Source: Robiginitomaculum antarcticum DSM 21748 (GTDB taxonomy: Bacteria > Pseudomonadota > Alphaproteobacteria > Caulobacterales > Maricaulaceae). From it: 64,000 nucleotides of DNA. Location of the stretch: the NCBI RefSeq assembly GCF_000365025.1, contig NZ_KB823013.1, positions 62,001 through 126,000 of the forward strand, written 5' to 3'. Position numbers and translations under genes: made by a program. The notes under the pieces are model-generated. The model saw only the letters and a list, made by a program, of their open reading frames with translations, was not told where the DNA came from and searched no databases. Positions 45,653-54,235 of this stretch are shown here, piece after piece; the stretch's first letter is position 1; each line of letters starts with the position of its first letter.

Positions 45653-45964
45653 TCAAGTTACCAATTGCGGCACAGCAATTTTACCGCCGCAGCAATCCTG
45701 CATCAAATAAGTCATGACTGCCGCAAGCTGCCCAAATTCTGCGTGGTAGATAATATGGCGTCCCTCGCGCCGCGATGCCACAAGCCCGGCTGTGCTTAAC
45801 ACGAGTAATTGGGCCGAAGCTGTTGGCGCGCCGACGCTCCCCAGTTCAGCCAGACGTCCGGCAGACAGGCCTTGCGGCCCGGCCTGTATAAGATGGCGGA
45901 TCAAATTAATGCGGCCCATATGGCCCATTGCGGAAAGGCACTTCACAGCGAGGTCATCGTTCAT
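45653..45964 (-). CDS. ArsR-family transcriptional regulator
   Basis: A 103-residue winged-helix protein: MGRINLIRHLIQAGPQGLSAGRLAEL, then the recognition helix region VGAPTASAQLLVLSTAGLVASRREGRHIIY. A CC pair in MQDCCGG near the C-terminus could bind metal, though this is not one of the well-known ArsR metal sites by name. The typical role is to repress its own operon until a metal or thiol signal releases it. It precedes the ATP-grasp gene by one base and has a palindromic operator over its start. Confidence 0.92.
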   Translation of the reverse strand: MNDDLAVKCLSAMGHMGRINLIRHLIQAGPQGLSAGRLAELGSVGAPTASAQLLVLSTAGLVASRREGRHIIYHAEFGQLAAVMTYLMQDCCGGKIAVPQLVT

Positions 45965-46018
45965 AGTTTAATATTACATGAAGTATTGAACTATTCAAGC
46001 CATTCTACAAATTGTCAA
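45963..46018 (-). promoter_or_regulatory. ArsR-type operator and promoter
   Basis: On the minus strand, TTGACA (46018-46013), a 17-bp spacer and AATAGT (45995-45990) form a good promoter. A perfect palindrome, ATAGTTTAATA (45963-45973) and TATTGAACTAT (45984-45994), overlaps the -10 and the arsR start codon. Binding there would block transcription, giving autoregulation. The arms pair with one free central position each. Confidence 0.8.
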
Positions 46019-46042
46019 TATGGGCTTAAAAATAGAGCAGCG

Positions 46043-47626
46043 TTAAGCCCGGTCAGCGGCCATCACTAATTTCTTATAGTCGCGCAGATCGCCGTCATAG
46101 CGTTTGGCTTTGCCGTTTTTGACCAGCCATAATCTGTCGGCTGTGGCTTCGGCGAGATAAACATCATGGGTAATAAGAAGAACCGCGCCGGGGAAATCAT
46201 TGAGCGCGTAGATCAGGGCTTCGCGGCTATCAATGTCCAAATGCGAGGTCGGCTCATCGAGGATAAGCACATGCGGCTTGTCAATCGACATCAAGCCGAG
46301 CAGCAGGCGCACTTTTTCGCCGCCGGAGAGTTTCTCAACCCGTGTTTCCACTTTTTCGTGGCTAAAACCCATGGCGGCTGCCGCGGCGCGCGCCTTATGC
46401 TCGAGCGTGCCGTGAGGCAATTTTTGCGTGATATGGTTGAGAACCGTCTCGCCTTCGGTCAACTCGTCGAGTTGATCCTGAGAGAAATAACCGATTTTGA
46501 GCGCCGATGGCGCTTTGCGGTTGCCGCTCATCAACGGCAGGCGCTCGGCAATGGATTTGACCAATGTCGTTTTGCCCTGCCCGTTCGCGCCGACAATGGC
46601 GACGCGGTCATCGGGATCAAGGCGCAGATTAACCCGCGAGAGAATTTGCGCGCCTTCGCCATAGCCCAGATCGGCATTTTCCAGCTCCAGCATAGGCGGA
46701 GCCAGCTTACCCTTGGGCTTGGGAAAGTGAAACGGCGTCGTGCGCTCGGATATCGGGATGGCAATATCCTGCATTTTTTCGAGCATTTTAACGCGCGACT
46801 GCGCCTGGCGGGCTTTACTGGCCTTGGCTTTAAAGCGATCAACAAAGGCCTGAAGATGAGCGCGTTCGGCGTCCTGTTTGACCTTTTGCGATTCCAGCTG
46901 CGCCGACTTGGCCGCGCGCAAGGTCATCCAATCGTCATAGCCGCCAGGCGTGAGCATTAGCTCCTGATGTTCAAGCGCCAGCGTATGCGTGACGCTGCGG
47001 TTCAGCATTTCGCGGTCATGGGAGACCATGATGACAGTATGGGGGTATTTCTGGATATAGCCTTCCAGCCACGCCGCGCCTTCAAGGTCGAGATAATTGG
47101 TCGGCTCATCGAGCAGCAGCACGTCCGGTTCAGACACTAAGACGCCGGCAATCGCCGCGCGCATGCGCCAGCCTCCGGAAAACTCTTTGGTCGCGCGGTG
47201 AAACTCATCCGGTGAAAAGCCCAGACCGGATAGCACTTTGGCGGCGCGCGTGTCGGCGTTCCACGCGTCCATATCGGTCAGGCGTTCATAGATATAGCCC
47301 AGACGGTCGGGATCGGTCGCCGTCTCCATCTCTTTCATCAGGCTGTGGCGCTCTGGATCGGCAGCCAGAACGACGTCCATAATAGTGTCATCTGTGGCGG
47401 CGACTTCCTGAGCAACCCAGCCCAGCCGGGCATTTTTACCGATACGGATAGCCGAGTCGCCTTTGGCATTTTCGACATCTTCACGGATCAGGCGCAGTAA
47501 GGTGGATTTGCCCGTACCGTTACGACCGATTAACCCAACCTTCCATCCGGCAGCAATAAAGGCGCTGGCTTTTTTAAACAGCGGGCGGCCCTGAACGGCG
47601 TAATCGAGATCGGTTATCGTAAGCAT
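46043..47626 (-). CDS. ABC-F family ATPase (Uup/EttA-type)
   Basis: A 527-residue protein with two ABC modules and no membrane segment: first Walker A GRNGTGKST, signature FSGGWRMR, Walker B LLLDEPTNYLDL; linker with AHLQAFVDRFKAKASKARQAQSR (the P-site tRNA interaction motif region); second Walker A GANGQGKTT, LSGGEKVRL and LILDEPTSHLD. ABC-F proteins act on the ribosome, clearing stalled translation or protecting from antibiotics; the exact subgroup is uncertain. It ends in the ArsR gap. A fragment of its 3' end lies at 44151-44340. Confidence 0.93.
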   Translation of the reverse strand: MLTITDLDYAVQGRPLFKKASAFIAAGWKVGLIGRNGTGKSTLLRLIREDVENAKGDSAIRIGKNARLGWVAQEVAATDDTIMDVVLAADPERHSLMKEMETATDPDRLGYIYERLTDMDAWNADTRAAKVLSGLGFSPDEFHRATKEFSGGWRMRAAIAGVLVSEPDVLLLDEPTNYLDLEGAAWLEGYIQKYPHTVIMVSHDREMLNRSVTHTLALEHQELMLTPGGYDDWMTLRAAKSAQLESQKVKQDAERAHLQAFVDRFKAKASKARQAQSRVKMLEKMQDIAIPISERTTPFHFPKPKGKLAPPMLELENADLGYGEGAQILSRVNLRLDPDDRVAIVGANGQGKTTLVKSIAERLPLMSGNRKAPSALKIGYFSQDQLDELTEGETVLNHITQKLPHGTLEHKARAAAAAMGFSHEKVETRVEKLSGGEKVRLLLGLMSIDKPHVLILDEPTSHLDIDSREALIYALNDFPGAVLLITHDVYLAEATADRLWLVKNGKAKRYDGDLRDYKKLVMAADRA

Positions 47627-47797
47627 GGGCGCGCATTAAGGGGCTAGGGGCGAAACGCAAGTCTCTTTCGCCGCTGTGACTGCACTGTAGTGCTGTCGGA
47701 GACAAAAAACCGCTATTTGTCGGTTATTTAGATCATTTGCAGCCAATTGCCTTGTCATCCGTTGGTTAAGCAGCTTTGATAAAAACTGGAGGGCCGT

Positions 47798-49213
47798 TTG
47801 GAATTTTTTGACGAAATGTATGCTGGCGAGGGCGATCCGCGCGCGGCATATTCAAGCTATCACGACTGGTTTAGCAGTCAGAAACCCAAAGCTTTAAAGC
47901 AGAAAATGCGCGAAGCCGAAGCGGTGTTCCGGCGCACTGGTATTACCTTTAATGTTTACGGACAGAAAGACGCCGAAGAACGGCTGATCCCATTTGATAT
48001 CGTGCCGCGCATTATTGCTGCCGATGAATGGGCCAAAGTTTCACGCGGGATTGAGCAGCGTGTCAAAGCGCTTAACGCGTTTTTACACGATATTTACCAC
48101 CGGCAGGAAATCGTACGCGCCGGCCGCCTCCCGGCTGCGCTGATCGAAAATAACGAAGCCTTCCTTCAGCAAATGATCGGCGTCACCCCGCCCGGCGGCG
48201 TTTATACCCACATTGTCGGTACGGACCTTGTACGAACGGATAAGGACGAATTTTACGTTCTTGAAGACAATGCCCGCACGCCGTCCGGGGTCTCCTATAT
48301 GCTGGAGAACCGCGAGACGATGCTGCAAATGTTTCCGGAGCTGTTCGCGGCCAATAAAGTGCAGCGGGTCAGCAATTACCCTCATTCGCTTCGCCGTTCA
48401 TTATCGAAATGCGCGCCGAATTTATGTGAGGACAAGCCCGTACTGGCTGTTCTGACGCCCGGCATCCATAACTCCGCCTATTTCGAGCATGCCTTCTTGG
48501 CCGAACAAATGGGCGCGGAGCTGGTCGAAGGCCATGATCTGAAGATCAAAGATGGCCGCGTCTGTATGCGCACGACGCAGGGTTATAAAAAAATCGACGT
48601 GATCTACCGCCGCATTGATGATGATTATCTTGATCCGCTGAATTTTGATCCCAACTCGATGCTGGGCGTGCCGGGTATTTTTGATATTTACCGCGCGGGC
48701 GGCATTACAATTGCCAATGCGCCGGGCGCAGGAATTGCCGATGACAAAGCAATTTACTCTTATATGCCTGATATTATTGAATTTTATACCGGCGAACCTG
48801 CGCTGCTTAAAAACGTAGAAACATGGCGCTGTTCAGAGCCGCAATCGCTTAAATATGTGCTGGATAATCTTAAATATCTTGTTGTCAAAGAAGTCCACGG
48901 CTCCGGCGGCTATGGCATGTTAATCGGCCCGGCAGCCAATAAAAAAGAGCTGTCTGATTTCGAGGCTAAACTAAAAGCCGACCCGTCCAATTATATCGCG
49001 CAGCCGACTTTGGCGCTGTCCACGACGCCCGTCTTTACCAAATCCGGTCTGTCACCGCGTCATGTTGATCTGCGTCCTTTCGTGCTGGTCGCGCCCGACC
49101 ATATTGAAATTACGCCCGGCGGCCTGACCCGCGTGGCTATGGAGAAAGGCTCTCTGGTAGTCAATTCAAGTCAAGGCGGCGGAACCAAAGATACCTGGGT
49201 TCTGGAGGCTTAG
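47798..49213 (+). CDS. Circularly permuted type 2 ATP-grasp protein (DUF404/407)
   Basis: A 471-residue protein with a TTG start at 47798 (MEFFDEMYAGEG) after GGAGGG; the family usually starts with a FDEMY segment. It shows RTGITFNVYG, FDIVPRIIAADEW, FYVLEDNARTPSGVSYMLENR and KEVHGSGGYGMLIGPAA, the ATP-grasp and CP-ATP-grasp blocks. Such enzymes may ligate carboxylates with amines or amino acids. It is first in a four-gene operon with the alpha-E protein, transglutaminase and Anbu. The stop and the next ATG are adjacent (no gap). Confidence 0.9.
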   Translation: MEFFDEMYAGEGDPRAAYSSYHDWFSSQKPKALKQKMREAEAVFRRTGITFNVYGQKDAEERLIPFDIVPRIIAADEWAKVSRGIEQRVKALNAFLHDIYHRQEIVRAGRLPAALIENNEAFLQQMIGVTPPGGVYTHIVGTDLVRTDKDEFYVLEDNARTPSGVSYMLENRETMLQMFPELFAANKVQRVSNYPHSLRRSLSKCAPNLCEDKPVLAVLTPGIHNSAYFEHAFLAEQMGAELVEGHDLKIKDGRVCMRTTQGYKKIDVIYRRIDDDYLDPLNFDPNSMLGVPGIFDIYRAGGITIANAPGAGIADDKAIYSYMPDIIEFYTGEPALLKNVETWRCSEPQSLKYVLDNLKYLVVKEVHGSGGYGMLIGPAANKKELSDFEAKLKADPSNYIAQPTLALSTTPVFTKSGLSPRHVDLRPFVLVAPDHIEITPGGLTRVAMEKGSLVVNSSQGGGTKDTWVLEA

Positions 49214-50155
49214 ATGTTAGGAAAAACCGCAGGCGGCCTCTTCTGGATGTCGCGCTATCTCGAACGCAGTAAAAATATTGCGCGCCTTGTCGATGCAGGT
49301 TTTCGCATTGCGTTGACCCGCGCGCAATCGTCGGAAAAAGACTGGGAGTCTATTTTAGCCACGACCGGCACGGCGGAGGCCTATCACGAACGCTATGACA
49401 ATCTGGACAGCGGCAAAGTGATCGACTTTATGCTGCGCGATACGGCCAATCCGTTCAGCGTAATTTCCGTGATGAAAAACGCGCGGCAAAATGCGCGCCT
49501 GTCACGCACAGCGCTCACCCGCGATGTATGGGAAGCCGTCAACGAGGCCTGGCTGCTGATCAGAAAGCGTCTGGACAAGCCGATAGCGGAGACTGATCTT
49601 CCGGCCGTATTAGGCTTGATTAAGCGCCAGACCATGCAGGTTCAGGGCGCGTTTCATGCCACCATGCTGCGCAATGATATTTATGACTTTGCCCGTCTGG
49701 GCACATTTGTTGAGCGCGCGGATAATACGGCGCGTATACTCGACGTAAAATATTATGTTCTACTCCCCTCCGCAGCGTCGGTCGGGTCCCCACTGGATAA
49801 TATGCAGTGGGAAAATGTTTTGCGGTCTGTTTCAGCCGAGCAAGCTTATCGCTGGCTGCATCAGGACGAAATTACGTCCTCCGGCATCGCGCATTTCCTC
49901 ATTCTTGATAGCTGCTTGCCGCAATCGCTGATTTTTTGCGTTAAGGAAATCGACGGCATTCTGTGGCGCATTAACGACCATTACGGTGCGGATTTACCGT
50001 CATCACAGCTCAATAAAGAGCTTCTCGCCTGTCTGGACGGTAAGTCCATAAGCGAGATTTTTGAGGGCGGCCTTCATGAATTTATTATCGATTTTCTGGC
50101 CCGCAATAATGCCTTAGCCGCACAGATCGAGACCGATTACCGGTTCTGGGCTTAG
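49214..50155 (+). CDS. Alpha-E domain protein (DUF403)
   Basis: A 313-residue protein, nearly all helical: LGKTAGGLFWMSRYLERSKNIARLVDAG at the N-terminus, then DTANPFSVISVMKNARQNAR and FARLGTFVERADNTARILD, all diagnostic of the alpha-E family. Its partner ATP-grasp gene ends one base before it. The domain nearly always occurs beside this ATP-grasp and a transglutaminase, so it is probably a scaffold or regulator of that ligase. Enzymatic role unknown. Confidence 0.93.
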   Translation: MLGKTAGGLFWMSRYLERSKNIARLVDAGFRIALTRAQSSEKDWESILATTGTAEAYHERYDNLDSGKVIDFMLRDTANPFSVISVMKNARQNARLSRTALTRDVWEAVNEAWLLIRKRLDKPIAETDLPAVLGLIKRQTMQVQGAFHATMLRNDIYDFARLGTFVERADNTARILDVKYYVLLPSAASVGSPLDNMQWENVLRSVSAEQAYRWLHQDEITSSGIAHFLILDSCLPQSLIFCVKEIDGILWRINDHYGADLPSSQLNKELLACLDGKSISEIFEGGLHEFIIDFLARNNALAAQIETDYRFWA

Positions 50156-50166
50156 TTGGAAAAATT

Positions 50167-50961
50167 ATGCAATTATCCGTATCACACACCACACGTTATA
50201 ATTTCGAAACGGCTCCGGCTTATGGCTTGCAGCAGCTTCGCCTGACGCCCAAAACCAATGCGGGTCAAGAGGTTCTGGATTGGACGCTCGATATTGAAGG
50301 CGCGCAGACACAGGCTATTTTTGATGATGAGCATCGCAACCGCACCCATTTGATTTCCATCAATGACGGTGCCAAAGAGGTTCTGATTACATCGCGCGGC
50401 ACGCTGGATATGACCGATCAACACGGGATTGTCGGTACACATGGCGGTTTTACGCCGTTGTGGCTTTTTTTACGTCAAACCGATTTGACTACGGTTGGCG
50501 ACGGCGTTACCGCGCTGGCCGCAACATTACCGGATGCACCGGACGCGACGGCGTTTCACGCTTTATCCAAAGAGATTGCCCGCCGCGTCAATTATGAAAC
50601 AGGTCAGACCGGCGCGACGACCACAGCTGAGGAGGCGCTCGATCAGGGCGCAGGCGTCTGTCAAGATCACGCCCATATTTTCATATCAAGTTCGCGTCTT
50701 GCCGGACATCCCGCCCGCTATGTCAGCGGTTATTTGATGATGAATGACCGTGTGGATCAGGATGCAACCCATGCCTGGGCTGAGGTCTGGATTAAAGACC
50801 TCGGCTGGACGGGCTTTGATGTGTCAAATGGCATCTCTCCGGATGCAAGATATGTTCGCGTTGCGACAGGATTAGATTATAATCAGGCCTCGCCGATTAG
50901 CGGAATCACACTGGGTGGCTCAGGCGAAACTATAAATGTTAATGTTCAGGTACAACAATAA
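50167..50961 (+). CDS. Transglutaminase-like cysteine peptidase family protein
   Basis: A 264-residue protein. An N-terminal beta domain (LSVSHTTRYNFETAPAYGLQQLRLTPK) precedes the transglutaminase core, with the Cys in GAGVCQDHAHIFI, the His in THAWAEVWI and the Asp in GFDVSNG forming the Cys-His-Asp set. It may cleave or form isopeptide bonds. It is 11 bp after the alpha-E gene in the Anbu operon and probably acts with the ATP-grasp protein. Cytoplasmic, no signal peptide. Confidence 0.92.
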   Translation: MQLSVSHTTRYNFETAPAYGLQQLRLTPKTNAGQEVLDWTLDIEGAQTQAIFDDEHRNRTHLISINDGAKEVLITSRGTLDMTDQHGIVGTHGGFTPLWLFLRQTDLTTVGDGVTALAATLPDAPDATAFHALSKEIARRVNYETGQTGATTTAEEALDQGAGVCQDHAHIFISSSRLAGHPARYVSGYLMMNDRVDQDATHAWAEVWIKDLGWTGFDVSNGISPDARYVRVATGLDYNQASPISGITLGGSGETINVNVQVQQ

Positions 50962-50994
50962 ATCTGAACTTTCAGGCATATAGAAAGACTATAA

Positions 50995-51738
50995 ATGACA
51001 TATTGCGTCGGCATGACCCTTAAAAACGGGCTTGTTTTCATGTCCGATACCCGCACCAATGCGGGCGTGGACGATATCGCCTCAGTCAAGAAAATGCACA
51101 CGTGGACGGTCGAGGGCGACCGCGTTATCACTTTGATGACGGCGGGCAACCTCGCGACAACTCAGGCTCTTGTCAGTCTGTTATCAGAACGCTCCATGAA
51201 GCCGAAAAAACGTGACCCCTCAATAATGAAAGCGCCGACTATGTTTCAGGTTGCGCGCCTCGTAGGCGACACATTGCGCGAGGTGATTCAGGCCAATGAG
51301 GGCAAAAAAGGTCAGCGCACGGATAGCGTATTTAACGCTACCGTCATTTTAGGCGGACAGATCAAAGGCATGCCGCCGCGCTTGTTCATGGTCTATCCTG
51401 AAGGTAATTTCATTGAGGCCAGCACAGATAATCCATTTTTCCAAATCGGAGAGACGAAATACGGCAAGCCTATTTTAGTGCGCGCTTATGATCCTGAAAT
51501 GAGTTATGAAGACGCGATGAAATTATTGCTCGTCTCATTTGACTCGACGATGAAAGCGAATTTATCGGTCGGGTTGCCGCTGGATTATGAGATATACGAA
51601 ACGGACAGCTATGACGCCAGCCGTCACGGCCGTATTACAACGGACAACCCCCATTACCGCCAAATCTCTGACGGTTGGGGCGACGCAATAAAAACCGCAT
51701 TTTTGTCGCTGCCCGATTATAATTTCGACGCAGAGTAG
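50995..51738 (+). CDS. Anbu, proteasome-type peptidase (bacterial proteasome homologue)
   Basis: A 247-residue N-terminal nucleophile (Ntn) protease. It starts MTYCVGMTLKNGLVFMSDTRTN, so removal of Met leaves Thr at the N-terminus as nucleophile, with Asp and Lys (VKKMHTW) in the proteasome-like positions. Anbu is the ancestral beta-subunit family, between HslV and the 20S proteasome, and lacks known ATPase partners. It is the fourth gene of the ATP-grasp/alpha-E/transglutaminase operon, and the association implies one pathway, perhaps peptide tagging or turnover. Confidence 0.93.
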   Translation: MTYCVGMTLKNGLVFMSDTRTNAGVDDIASVKKMHTWTVEGDRVITLMTAGNLATTQALVSLLSERSMKPKKRDPSIMKAPTMFQVARLVGDTLREVIQANEGKKGQRTDSVFNATVILGGQIKGMPPRLFMVYPEGNFIEASTDNPFFQIGETKYGKPILVRAYDPEMSYEDAMKLLLVSFDSTMKANLSVGLPLDYEIYETDSYDASRHGRITTDNPHYRQISDGWGDAIKTAFLSLPDYNFDAE

Positions 51739-51834
51739 CGCGATACCTTAACGCGGCGAGACATAAAACTTTCACACAAATCAACATAAAGCTTAAAGGT
51801 GGAGCCCGCGCCGCATTTCGGATAGAAAGCCCAG

Positions 51835-53019
51835 ATGAAAATCCTGATTGTGACAGATGCCTGGGAGCCGCAAATGAACGGGGTCGTTCGCACCTTGTCC
51901 AAAACTGCCGAAATGTGCCGGGAGGCCGGACATATTGTAGAGGTCATCGCGCCATCTGATGGCTATTTCACACTGCCGCTTCCGACTTATCCCGATATCC
52001 GGCTTGCGCCTTTTGCGGGACGCGATGTGGAGCGGCGCCTCATCCGCTTTGCACCTGAAGCCATTCACATCGCGACCGAAGGGCCGTTGGGGCAGATGGC
52101 CCGCGCCCTGTGCATTAAGTGGCAGCTGCCGTTTACGACCAGCTACCACACTAAATTTCCGGAATATATTAAGGCCCGCTTTCCCTTTATTCCTATAAGT
52201 TGGCCCTACAAATTTGTCCGTGATTTTCATAATAGCGGCGGACGGATTATGGTCACCACGCCGTCTATGGTCGAGTTTTTGGATAAACGCGGATTTAAAA
52301 ATCTGGCGCCATGGGCCCGCGGCGTTGATCTAGATCTGTTCAGTCCTGACAAGCGGTTCGCTCCGGACGATGTCTATGCCGGTCTGTCCCGCCCGGTCTG
52401 GGTCAATGTCGGCCGTGTTGCCGTCGAGAAAAATATCCAAGCCTTTCTTGATCTCGATTTGCCGGGCAGCAAAGTGATTGTCGGCGACGGGCCGCAGCTC
52501 GATGATTTAAAAATTGCCTATCCGGATGTCACATTTACCGGCCCGAAATTCGGGTCGGATTTGGCGCGCCATTTTGCCGATGCCGACGTCTTTGTCTTTC
52601 CGTCGCTGACGGACACATTCGGACTGGTCAATATCGAAGCCATGGCCACAGGCACGCCCGTTGCGGCCTATCCTGTGTCCGGCCCCATTGATATTATTCC
52701 CGGCTCAAAGGCCGGCATATGTGATGATAATCTGCAAAAAGCCTGTCTTGAAGCGTTAAATCTCTCACGCGATGATGCCGTAGCGCACGCGCAAAAATAT
52801 AGCTGGAAAGCTGTCAGCGAAATTTTCGTCTCCCACCTGACACCACAATATAATCCGGTCGCGCGGCGAAATTTCAGGCGGATCAGGCGGTTTATCATGA
52901 TTGCCTCCAGCCCTTATCATGTGGTAAAAATGGCTTATCGGCGAACTAAACGGTTTATCATCGGCAAGCCTATTCCTCCGCTGCATAAGCCTTACCGCAA
53001 TCCACGTGACCGCCCTTGA
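51835..53019 (+). CDS. Glycosyltransferase family 4 (GT-B)
   Basis: A 394-residue GT-B glycosyltransferase: MKILIVTDAWEPQMNGVVRTL start, FTTSYHTKFPEY, then the nucleotide-sugar domain VGDGPQLDDL, FADADVFVFPSLTDTFGLVNIEAMATGTPVAAYPVSGP, where the EX7E motif spans Glu residues. Resembles alpha-mannosyl or glucosyl transferases that act on lipids or polysaccharide. The C-terminal 60 residues are basic and Arg/Tyr-rich, possibly membrane-associating. Acceptor unknown. It is 96 bp after Anbu, likely its own unit. Confidence 0.9.
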   Translation: MKILIVTDAWEPQMNGVVRTLSKTAEMCREAGHIVEVIAPSDGYFTLPLPTYPDIRLAPFAGRDVERRLIRFAPEAIHIATEGPLGQMARALCIKWQLPFTTSYHTKFPEYIKARFPFIPISWPYKFVRDFHNSGGRIMVTTPSMVEFLDKRGFKNLAPWARGVDLDLFSPDKRFAPDDVYAGLSRPVWVNVGRVAVEKNIQAFLDLDLPGSKVIVGDGPQLDDLKIAYPDVTFTGPKFGSDLARHFADADVFVFPSLTDTFGLVNIEAMATGTPVAAYPVSGPIDIIPGSKAGICDDNLQKACLEALNLSRDDAVAHAQKYSWKAVSEIFVSHLTPQYNPVARRNFRRIRRFIMIASSPYHVVKMAYRRTKRFIIGKPIPPLHKPYRNPRDRP

Positions 53020-53112
53020 CCCGGAGATGACCGCATTTTTGCAAGGCCGCTCTGCAAAAGAGACCTGAAGACAGAGGGTTGAAGCTTTGGCAACTTCGCC
53101 ATAAAGGGCGCT

Positions 53113-53751
53113 ATGTTTGATCTAGAGCTATTTTTGTCCGCATTTGCGATACTGTTCGTAATTATCGATCCGCCGGGATGCGCGCCGATATTTGCGACTC
53201 TGACCAAAGGCACGAGCCGCGCCCATCAAAAAGAGATGGCGATAAAATCTGTCATCGTGGCCGGACTGATCCTGATCGGGTTTGTATTTAGCGGTGAATT
53301 TATCTTCGACAAGCTGGGCATCAGCCTGGATGCGCTGCGCATTGCCGGCGGTATTATGCTGTTTATTATCGGCCTGAATATGGTGTTCGAAAAACGCACG
53401 GAATCGCGCGAGGAACGCGCCGAAGACCTACTTGAGGAAATCGAAGACCCCGAAGACATTTCCGTCTTTCCTATGGGCATTCCGATGATTGCCGGCCCCG
53501 GCACCATGGCATCCCTTCTTCTGCTAACCAGTGAACAGAGCAGTATCTACGGCGTTGTCTCTATTCTCAGCGCCTTGCTAATCGTATTGTTGATGACTTT
53601 CGCGACCTTCTGGGTAGCCGGGCCGCTCATGCGGTTAATGGGCAAAAGCTTTACCAATGTGCTGACACGCGTGCTTGGCGTATTGCTTGCCACGCTAGCG
53701 GCACAGTTCATTATCGATGGCGTATTTAACGCGTTAATTAGCGTATCCTGA
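53113..53751 (+). CDS. MarC family membrane protein
   Basis: A 212-residue protein of about six transmembrane helices: LFVIIDPPGCAPIFATLTKG (the conserved N-terminal helix loop), AFKIAGG-like ISLDALRIAGGIMLFIIGLNMV and FPMGIPMIAGPGTMASLLLL. The MarC/UPF0056 family's transport role is unproven. A charged hydrophilic loop (ESREERAEDLLEEIED) sits between helices 3 and 4. Stand-alone gene with 60 bp before the YggT gene. Confidence 0.93.
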   Translation: MFDLELFLSAFAILFVIIDPPGCAPIFATLTKGTSRAHQKEMAIKSVIVAGLILIGFVFSGEFIFDKLGISLDALRIAGGIMLFIIGLNMVFEKRTESREERAEDLLEEIEDPEDISVFPMGIPMIAGPGTMASLLLLTSEQSSIYGVVSILSALLIVLLMTFATFWVAGPLMRLMGKSFTNVLTRVLGVLLATLAAQFIIDGVFNALISVS

Positions 53752-53811
53752 CCATTGCAACACGCCGCGCGCGCCCTTATGTAATCCTCCTAATTTACAA
53801 AGGATAACGGC

Positions 53812-54105
53812 ATGCTGAGCGCAATCTTGACGACACTTCATTATATTTTGACGCTGTATCTTTTCGTGATGATAGCGATGATTGTTATGAGCTGGCTTAA
53901 AGCATTCGGTCTGGTTAATGCGCGCAATCCGATTGTCGCCCAAATTGATCAAGTGTTATATGCCCTGACGGAACCTGTTCTTCGCCCTATCCGCAACATC
54001 TTACCGCGCACCGGCATGCTCGATCTTTCGCCCATCGTTGTTTTTGTCGTGATAATATTTCTGCAAAGCCTGATACAAAACTTTCTGATAGGCCAATATT
54101 TATAG
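53812..54105 (+). CDS. YggT family membrane protein
   Basis: A 97-residue protein with two hydrophobic helices and LTEPVLRPIRNILPRTGMLDLSPIVVFVVIIFLQ, the YggT signature. The family is found beside cell division or phospholipid genes and may aid osmotic stress adaptation, but its function is not settled. A ribosome site AAAGGA lies just before the ATG. Confidence 0.93.
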   Translation: MLSAILTTLHYILTLYLFVMIAMIVMSWLKAFGLVNARNPIVAQIDQVLYALTEPVLRPIRNILPRTGMLDLSPIVVFVVIIFLQSLIQNFLIGQYL

Positions 54106-54235
54106 GCTATCCAGCGCATCTGACGTAGCGCCTTAAGTTTTGCCCGCTTTGTTCCCGAGCTAAAGCCATTTTTACGCGCAAACCGGAACTTGCTTGCAAT
54201 GCAGGCTCAGTCCACATTTGCTAAACCTGTTTAAG

